NCBI RefSeq assembly: GCF_017589495.1
Contig: NC_063195.1
Span: forward strand, 9,112,279 to 9,176,278
Direction of reading: 5' to 3'
DNA: 64,000 bases
DNA from: Alosa alosa
Taxonomy: Eukaryota > Chordata > Actinopteri > Clupeiformes > Clupeidae
Positions 57,261 through 64,000 of the stretch are shown in pieces. Both the position numbers and the translations under genes were made by a program. The stretch's first letter is position 1. Each line of letters opens with the position of its first letter. The notes under the pieces were generated by a model. That model made no database searches. It was not told the DNA's origin and was given only the letters and a program-made list of their open reading frames with translations.

Positions 57261-60200
57261 TGGTGGATCTAGAGATTTATTCCTGGGGTGGCAAAGGGGT
57301 GGCCTAAGGTTCCAGGAGGGGGGCCATGGACATTATTCAAAACTTAAAATTCGACGGATTTCATTGAATGTGTTTTGTTCTCTACATTATTACACGGGTG
57401 AGAGGCAAAGCAGACATATAGCTGAATTTTTGGATGGTGTGGGTCTTAATTTGTGAATTGTGGACCCTTTCTCTGTGTTATCACTATCTACAGTCTATGT
57501 AGTCTGTACTTAAATTGTACAGTGTCAAAAAGCAATTCTAGGGAGGTTTGGGGGTATGTCGGGGTATGCTCCCCCGGAGAACATTTTGAAAAAATTACCC
57601 ATCAAATGACGTCTTCTAGTGAGTTTTGAGCAAGGGCGCATCAGGAGATATTTTCAAAGTGAGGGGGACCAAATTGTGAGAAAAACCCATGTAGTGCAAT
57701 CCGGCTTCCAAATATTGGACCACCACTTCTGGCCCACTGTCAACCACCATAATATTTGAATGGTAAAGACCAAAGAAATGAACAGACAATTATAATGATT
57801 TGCAACTTACTTTGCCCTTACAATCAACTATTCCTATTAACAACATTTTAACAATATCTAAATACATTGAATTAAGTAATATATAAAACATTAGGGCTGT
57901 CAATCGATTAAAAAAAATATTCTAATTAATTACATACTCTGTGATTAATTAATCTAAATTAATCGCATATATAATTTTTGCTGTGTAAATATTTTAAATA
58001 TTTAAATTCAAATGAATCATTGAATAATCAGCATTAGTGACATTAAAGTTCAAAAACTATTTTATTATTAGACCTAATATGCTGAGGAAATAAATTCAAA
58101 AGTGCTTCGTTTTTTTTCACATACATGTGCGACTTTAGAGTTTATGAACTCCGGTGATATGCAAATTCCTTGCTGCAGACATTGCAGAGGACTTTATTTT
58201 AATCAACACTTTATTTTTATCAACACCATCAGGCCATTTTTTAAAAGTAAATGTTCCAATTAATGATCTAGGCAGGACATTTTCTTCTCTCTCCTTCATT
58301 TTACAGTCGTAGACTGTAACGTTGTAGACATGGTTACTGACTACAACGGCTCGGGGTGAAAGGTCATACGGAATCGATTAATCTGCGTTATTTTTTTCAG
58401 TTATTTTTTCTCAAATTAAATAATCGAAATTAATCAGTTATTTTGACAGCCCTAAACAACATATTAAAATATTGAAACAAACATTATACCTAGGCTACGT
58501 CACTTCAGGCAAATGCAAAACGCTAAATCATTTCTCCATTGAAAATATGCTATCTAAGATATGGGTAATGTGGTGACTATTGCATTGCACGTTGGCTGGG
58601 GATATATAAAATACTTACAATGTTTGCCCTCTGTTTTTTTATGGATTCATTTAGATTTTCCTTGTTGTGCCTCTAAGCTTCAAATATCCTAACTCCTCAC
58701 GTCTTAGCCCATAGCTTAGCTAAATTCCCAGCTTGTTTAGGACCTCCTGGCTATTAGATAGGATACTCTAGTCTAGGCAATCTATCAGATACTGTGATAC
58801 CTTTAGCCTACTGTCTACAGTATGAGGGTTTTATGCACCAAAGTAAATTAATTGTGTCTTGTAAATGATGTCTGAAATAAATGTTTTAGAACTTAAATGT
58901 GGTGTTGTGAGCTATACTAACAAGTTAACAAGTGGTAGCTAGGGCTAGTTGGTTATTAAACCTAAATAATAGCTAACGTCGGGAGGAGCAGGATATAGCA
59001 AGTAGGCCTAGCCGTTTAGTTTATGATGGTTGTTAAAATAAACTGATCAAAAATTTCAGGTAGAAGTAGGCCTTCAAAGTACGAGCAGGATATAGAAGCA
59101 AGTAGCCATTTCTGATCAAATATTTCAGATATCCAAGTGTTGCTAGCAGAGTGAAAGTGAGCTTGTGCAGTCTAGAGATACGGATACGGCTGTTAAAGGT
59201 AAACTATGCAGTATTGGCAATTTCCTTACTGTTTTTTTTCCGGTTTTTGCTTATTTTTCGCTTGCTCTGTCATGACGAATGTCTGAGAAACTCCATCGCT
59301 ACCTTTTTCTAGCCGGTGCCTGGCGTGTATGTGTATTTGAATGCAGTAAAGCAATTTGTTACACTCGTTATACTTCCTGACACTGAGGCCGCCGGCCCGC
59401 CGCCCCACAGTTGCAAGGGTGTTTTTCAGCTCACAGGCTTAGGGGAAGGCGAGGCGGCCACCATTCAACCCGAAAAAAGTAATATAACCATTCCAATGAC
59501 TCTGAAGCTGGTAAATGAAGGTAAAAAACCTGCATAGTGTGCCTTTAATGTGTATAGGCTATAATTTAGCGTGTAGGCCTAGTTTTTTTCCTTATCAAAA
59601 GTGAGGGGGATGATAGCCGTTTCTTCAAAACTGCGGGTGCATCCCCTGTGCCAACGGTGCACCTGCTCCGTTGTACAGACAGCCGACATGGTTGCATTCA
59701 CTCACTGTGTAGCCTGCTGTTTATTGTGAAATTTACTACACTGAAGGTGATGGGTGAAACCATTGCGAGGGCGATTCTAAATCGGCGATTCTGTTTGAGA
59801 GCAGTGCGGTACGGGTCTCATTGACCTTCAACATGTATGAACATAAAATATACTTTAAAAAAATATTATCTGATTTATAAATGGGGTGGCAACAGGGGTG
59901 GAAAGACTGTGTCCCAGGGGTGGCAGCTGCCACCCTTTGCCACCCCCTAGATCCACGCACGTGTGTGTGTGTGCATGAGTGTCTGTCCTGCCTAAATTAG
60001 TTCATAACAAACTTGAAGGTCTAGAACTGTCATTCCATCTGTGACCACAGCATTCCATTCAACATTCCTGGTGATTCTAAGTGTGATTCCAACTGTATCA
60101 ATACTGTATGTACTCATCATTCAAAAACACAACCCTGGCCATAACCAGAATCGACAGTTAGAGCAAATTAATAAAAATGTGTATTGAGGAAGACGATTGC

Positions 60201-60668
60201 ATTTATTTCACTGTAGGGGGGAATCTTAACATACAATGCAAAATTCAACTACCAGTAAACTGAGTCAAATCTGTGATAAGGGGATCATAATCTATATATA
60301 TCATAATCTATATATATTGTAACTTGCAGGGATAAAGCGGCACATAGATGTACCAGATTGATATAAAAAAAATAATAATAATGATTATGGTTATAATAAT
60401 AAAATAAGACGCCTACTCAACAAAGAATTGTCACACTATGATGCTCAAAACTAGTCCCTCAGTAAACACTAGGCCATGTATCTTTTGTCACAAACTGCTA
60501 ACCATTAATCCCAGTCTGTCCTTGGAATCTGATAAAAGTCATTAAGCTTCAGTCTGTTTCCTGTCGATAGTGGCAAATATGCAAATACACCATGCTAAGC
60601 ATGCTGTTGCTATCCCACGTGAGAAGTAGGCACAAATCTGTGTGAATGTACGTGAGTCTAATGTGTAT

Positions 60669-60704
<36 letters not shown>

Positions 60705-60737
60705 AATGTATGTCTGCTGGCATACGTGTAGCTTACG

Positions 60738-60780
<43 letters not shown>

Positions 60781-61032
60781 TATGTGAATGTAATTTGTGC
60801 GTGTGCGTGTGTTTGCATGTATGTTTTGTATTAGGTTACCTGACTGCTGCCCGGCCAGCCGGTTCATGAGGTAGGACTTGCCGGTGCGGTAGAGCCCCAC
60901 CACGGCCACCACCACCACGGGCTGCTGGATCCTCCGCAGGAGGTTGAGAGACGACTCCACCGTCTGCAGGCCCTGGTCTGTGTTCTCAATCAGGCACACA
61001 GGCGCTGGCATGGGGGGTGGACCGTTGGACAT
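48082..61032 (-). CDS. Guanylate-binding protein (GBP1-like large GTPase)
   Basis: The ten exons are 61032-60840, 56408-56331, 54892-54843, 53591-53482, 53323-53115, 52894-52652, 52393-52113, 50176-49964, 49854-49752 and 48470-48082. All joins are GT/AG and in phase: 1869 nt, 622 aa, normal for the family. GTPase motifs: P-loop GLYRTGKS (46-53), a switch with GSTIESKTKG, DTEGLGD (98-104) and the GBP-specific RD pair at 186-187 (AVRD). A helical middle domain follows (IRSFFPTRKCFTFPFPT, NAVVAMAEIENQSAVNEGF, GIYAKPGGY), then a charged coiled coil ending FFKKYLMPAAEVGK. No CaaX prenylation box. An acceptor at 61053 implies an upstream non-coding exon. GBPs are interferon-induced GTPases that assemble on pathogen vacuoles and bacteria. 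Family certainty is high; a numbered orthologue is not assigned. Introns hold many transposons. Confidence 0.93.
49076..49624. mobile_element. Foldback/MITE element with about 75-bp imperfect inverted ends
   Basis: CAGAGACTTTCTAATGAGGA begins the left end and its inverse TCCTCATTAGAAAGTCTCTG the right. The similarity continues through AATCCTCCAT and AAATGCATGG. A direct target repeat was not obvious. It lies in the intron between GBP exons 9 and 10. Confidence 0.75.
49892..49952. repeat. CA-rich microsatellite
   Basis: Imperfect CA/CG repeats fill most of the short (109-bp) intron between GBP exons 8 and 9. Confidence 0.9.
50615..51357. mobile_element. MITE with TAGGGAGGGAAAGT inverted ends
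   Basis: Left TAGGGAGGGAAAGTGAAAAC and right ACTTTCCCTCCCTA are inverse. AGTGGTTGCGTTCCTA recurs inverted just inside the right end. No coding capacity. It lies in the intron between exons 7 and 8. Confidence 0.7.
51358..52100. other. AT-rich part of GBP intron 7
   Basis: No exon, RNA gene or clear repeat end was recognised. Confidence 0.4.
53838..53991. mobile_element. Short MITE, copy 1 (GACCCTTTCAA ends)
   Basis: About 154 bp with ends GACCCTTTCAA and TTGAAAGGGTTC, flanked by TA. Nearly identical to 56151-56304, implying recent spread. Confidence 0.8.
54041..54748. mobile_element. Short relative of the 41513-44150 transposon
   Basis: It shares CATAGTTTGGCTGGTCCTG, TAGTCAGGTCCGACTTAT and TTGTCCGGAAAATA ends with the 2.6 kb element and is TA-flanked. 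The left terminus is mutated (CCGTGGTTTCACAG). Confidence 0.8.
55545..55775 (+). mobile_element. LINE-type 3' tail preceded by a 96-bp tandem duplication
   Basis: GCTGGCGACTACGCCGCTCC with the following CCGGCATCTTTTGT occurs twice, 96 bp apart (about 55570 and 55666). It is followed by GCGCTTTGGGTTGCACTCTG and TTAAATGCGCTTTAAAAATA, the terminal pattern of L2-group LINEs or SINEs that share their tails. The same kind of tail lies in the Polinton-like inverted repeats (about 120-170). Confidence 0.55.
56151..56304. mobile_element. Short MITE, copy 2 (GACCCTTTCAA ends)
   Basis: Near-identical partner of 53838-53991, TA-flanked, ending about 27 bp before the donor of GBP exon 2. Confidence 0.8.
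57137..57259. repeat. GT/AT compound microsatellite
   Basis: About 120 bp of GT repeats interrupted by a GTATAT block, lying at the left edge of the 57263-59956 element. Confidence 0.95.
57892..58454. mobile_element. MITE with TAGGGCTGTCAATCG ends, nested
   Basis: Left TAGGGCTGTCAATCGATTAA and right TTTTGACAGCCCTA. Flanking 8-mers TAAAACAT and AACAACAT are similar but not identical, as expected of an old hAT duplication. The ends continue as AT-rich AATTAATCG repeats. Confidence 0.75.
59193..59548. mobile_element. MITE with TTAAAGG...ACTATGCAG ends
   Basis: Ends TTAAAGGTAAACTATGCAG and CTGCATAGTGTGCCTTTAA are imperfect inverses. A degraded relative is at 35380-35615. Confidence 0.7.
60669..60775. 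repeat. Two GT microsatellites beside GBP exon 1
   Basis: GT runs at about 60669-60702 and 60738-60775 lie 65 bp past the donor of the first coding exon. Confidence 0.95.
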
Positions 61033-61602
61033 GGCTGGCTCTGAGATGACTGGACAACCTACAGTGTTGAAAACAGAACTATATATCCTCCGATTGTTTG
61101 CAGTGAAGGACAGGGGTTAGGTAACACATGCTTGATGTAAGGGACGAAATAGCTATTTTTAAAATAAGAATGTAAGATCTTCCTAAATATCCAATGTGTT
61201 GGCTCTGACATGCCTGATTAGATGGTATGACAACCATGCACAATGCACAGAAGACATATCAATCAACACTGGCCTAGTGCGGTCCCACAACACTCGCCTA
61301 CTGTCCTGCGCCAATGTCCCATATACCACTCGAAAACTATTCCAACCCGAGGCTAACTCTAATCATAACCCATGGAACAGCTGGCAAGTGCATAGGTGCC
61401 AGTGGTAGTAGCCTACGGGATACACTAGAGTGGTACCAGACTGGACAGGTCGGTAAGTGTGGCCCTGGACAGTAGGCCTAGCTTAAGCGAGTAGTGGCGG
61501 GGGACAGTAGGAAAGCAATAACATTAACAATTGTTGATGTTGTGGTGATTGTTATCTGCTTTAGGGCCTAGCCTACATCTGAATCAAATCACCACAAGTG
61601 TA

Positions 61603-61981
61603 TGGCTACCGTTTGCCACGATGGTCGAAAAGATTAATTTGGCTGCCGAGTACGTTCAGACTCGGCTTCTTTTTTTACAAGAAAAGTTGTGCAGACCTCC
61701 TTTTTCTGCCTTCGTTTTCGTTCCAAAAAGCAGCCGGAAGCGTTTCGATTATCCGCTTGTGACCACATGGTCAGCTGTCAAAAAGAGGGTGACATAAGAC
61801 GTTAATAGCTAGAAGTTGAACATTTTTCAACTTTAAAAACAGCTTCGAGTTGCCGAAAACAACGTCCGCGGTAGCGTTTTAAAAGAAGCAGAGGACTTTT
61901 TTGAAAGCACGGTCTACTCCATTCGATTATAAAACGGACGCTGGTTGCTTCAAAAAAAAAAAGCAGAGTCTGAACGTAGCC
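61603..61981. mobile_element. MITE with GGCTAC...ACGTTCAGACT inverted ends
   Basis: TACGTTCAGACTCGGCTTC near the left and GCAGAGTCTGAACGTAGCC at the right are inverse. It lies in the presumed promoter or upstream intron of the GBP gene. Confidence 0.55.
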
Positions 61982-61999
61982 ATAAATGGATACACCTGA

Positions 62000-64000
62000 C
62001 TTAGGTTAGCCCAGAGCCATAGAGAGAAAGAGTTGCGACAGTCCCATTGGACTCCGTTTATGCGCTTTTGCCGCTACTTCGGGGTATGCAGCCTCGCGTA
62101 GTTCCAAAAGCCATTCTATGGCGTTGGACATCATTCACTTCCATTGCTGACTGTCGAAAAACTTCTGAGGTAAGTTGATTAAATAGCTACCTGTTTTGAA
62201 TTGTCAACTGTCTATATTGTATCATAGGCCCTTTATGATGCATATACTGATCTTTTGTTGTATGTACACAGCGTAATTATATATATATTTTTTTTATCTT
62301 GGTAGACGACCGATTGCCTGTTAGTTTGTTAGCTTGACATACCGTTGACTTGCGCTAGCCTAGCACCTGCGAACTCTGCAATTAGAACGACTGGATGAAA
62401 CGTGTTGAAAACGGTCTCCACTGATAAATATCACACTTGCTTACTTGGAAATGAGGTCCTATGTCCAAAATCCTGAACCACCCCTTTAAGTAATAAGCCT
62501 CGAGGAGCCGACGGTTACACTTGTTTTAGGGGCGTTGTTAGCCACGCTGCGCAAGCCGGGTAGGCTACAGAAAAAGCCAATAGGCTACAGTTGCATGTGT
62601 TTGTGGAGATTTATTCCATGTATTAACAAAATAATAATGTAACATTAAAAAAATAGCCTACATAGATAAAAAAAAAAAAAAAAAAAACTAAATAATACAC
62701 CAAAAAAGTAAAGAAGCTTTATCGTTGACATATAAGCTTACTGAAAATCAAATATAGGCCTAGCCTACAATTGTGCTGCACAGACAATATGTCCTACAGA
62801 TAATAACAACAGTAAGAACATAGGCTAACCTAAGTCATGACGACACGGGGGCTTAAGTCTCATGTTGGCCTATGACTACTAGGCTACCAAACACGCCTGG
62901 GTCTGCGACAGTGAAATAGCTCCAATATTAATTGTGAAGCCAATGAATATATGCTAACATGAATCTCATCAGTCACCTATAGATAAGGGTTAGGCTATAA
63001 CATATGTAGGCTATAATGTAAAAATAGGGTCATATCATATAATGTTGACTTATTAAGATGGGGGAGAGAGCTGAACATATTACACAGAACTAACTGTTCA
63101 TTGTTGAAAATCAATCAAAAGTTTGTAGTTGATCCAGATGTCATTAGTCGCAAGGACTGTTAATGGGTGTATCCACAATTGGGACCTTGTTACAAGTTGG
63201 TCTTTCAGCTGCTAATGCAATCAGTGGCCGTCAGAAAACATGTTAGACAACTGAGGAATGAGATGCCACACATAAAATGTACAGTCAAAGAGAATGCACA
63301 AACATCAATGGGAATCCACCAAACACAGCAGGGAACCATGTTATTGTCAATCAGCACTCTGCCACACTAAATCAGACCCTGCTTATGTTTGTGCAGAGCA
63401 GAACAGATATTTGTAGATATGATGCAGGACCTGTTAAGAGAGATTGGCAACTGAGTCTCCCTCATACTAGTCCCTACAGTGAACGATGTAATAGCATAGT
63501 GCTGCTGCTTCTGATGTGCAAGACAAGACAGGGTATATATTCATAATGTGACAGGCAGCATGTATTTATCATTATGTTACAACCTCTGAACAACTACTAT
63601 TGATGTTAGAAGAACAAAACAATACATCTTCAAATGTTCATTGCTTATTACATGTGTTATAAAAACAAAATACTTGTCTGCTTTCTGTGTTTTTGCATGC
63701 ACCTGTCAACAGGGGTGTAAAGACATATTTGTTCACCATGCACTTAGGCTGTTCTGAGTCATTGTTTGTATGTTATAGTATTTGTTGATTTGCATTTATT
63801 GCCCATTGATATTGCATTCACATTATTGTATATTATTGGTATTCTCCTTATTAATGTAGTGTCACCAACATTTAAAATAATATCAACTGACTTTGTTATT
63901 CATAGCCATATTTATTCTGCTCTTATAAGGTAATACAGTGCACATATTTATATTTCATTTATCCTACTCTAAACCACCTTCTGAAAATCAACTGTATAGT
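62000..64000. other. Sequence upstream of the GBP gene, no gene recognised
   Basis: This holds a poly(A) stretch at 62669-62687 and AT-rich sequence with several short chance frames. A non-coding first exon of GBP may lie in 61.1-62.2 kb, but no decisive donor/TATA pair was found on the minus strand. Nothing else is supported. Confidence 0.4.

Larger units (their letters stand above)
57263..59956. mobile_element. Composite 2.7 kb DNA element with GTGGATCTAG inverted ends
   Basis: The left end reads GTGGATCTAG and then GGGGTGGCAAAGG. The right end carries the inverse, CCTTTGCCACCCCCTAGATC. Both ends abut GT repeats. Two MITEs (57892-58454, 59193-59548) lie inside. No transposase frame was recognised. 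Confidence 0.5.

Noticed and set aside
57032..57456. Cysteine/valine repeat frames
   Set aside because: Translation of a GT microsatellite; the same applies to VCVC and HTHT frames at 13284, 25019, 29391, 32857, 49669 and 60549.
61549..61797. 82-residue plus frame
   Set aside because: It lies almost wholly inside a MITE (61603-61981) and has no support as a gene.

Overview
The window looks like a teleost (ray-finned fish) nuclear genome segment. It has spliced genes with GT/AG introns, dense dinucleotide microsatellites, tRNA-derived SINEs, L2/Rex1-type LINEs, a DIRS1-type tyrosine-recombinase retrotransposon, a Polinton-like element and many hAT and TA-target DNA elements. The species cannot be named from sequence alone. 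Most of the 64 kb is mobile DNA, often nested two or three deep.

Two genuine host genes stand out. Both lie on the minus strand and both belong to interferon-inducible GTPase families. (1) An IFI44-like gene has coding exons between 34391 and 24920 and a candidate non-coding first exon and TATA box at 36141-36222. Its eight coding exons join in frame (1044 nt, 347 aa): a cytosolic Ig-like domain followed by an IFI44 GTP-binding domain. The segment that normally carries the G3/switch region is not found. (2) A guanylate-binding protein (GBP) gene runs from 61032 down to 48082, with ten in-frame coding exons (1869 nt, 622 aa). Three further coiled-coil exons (46515-41176) have the same entry phase as exon 10, so the gene could make a second C-terminus (681 aa).

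Layout. 1-11.04 kb: a decayed Polinton-like element bounded by inverted repeats of about 550 bp, carrying an integrase fragment, a 3.2 kb TA-target transposon with a broken spliced gene, and an L2 LINE fragment. 11-16.4 kb: a LINE tail, a hypothetical exon on each strand, a 200-bp tandem repeat, a SINE, and a GAS plus ISRE pair resembling an interferon-responsive promoter. 16.46-24.25 kb: a DIRS element split by a 5'-truncated Rex1-like LINE; a diverged paralogous sequence at 37.06-37.30 kb lacks it and acts as an empty site. 24.9-36.2 kb: the IFI44-like gene, with SINE, LINE, LTR-like and MITE insertions in its introns. 36.2-41.2 kb: intergenic repeats. 41.2-61.05 kb: the GBP gene, with many non-autonomous transposons in introns. 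61.05-64 kb: a MITE and AT-rich sequence with no recognised gene.

The two GTPase genes would act in cell-autonomous, interferon-driven defence. Their adjacency, the orphan GAS/ISRE pair and the duplicated upstream segment suggest a small interferon-responsive cluster reshaped by duplication and transposition. Exon joins were worked out by hand from splice sites and reading phase, not from transcripts.
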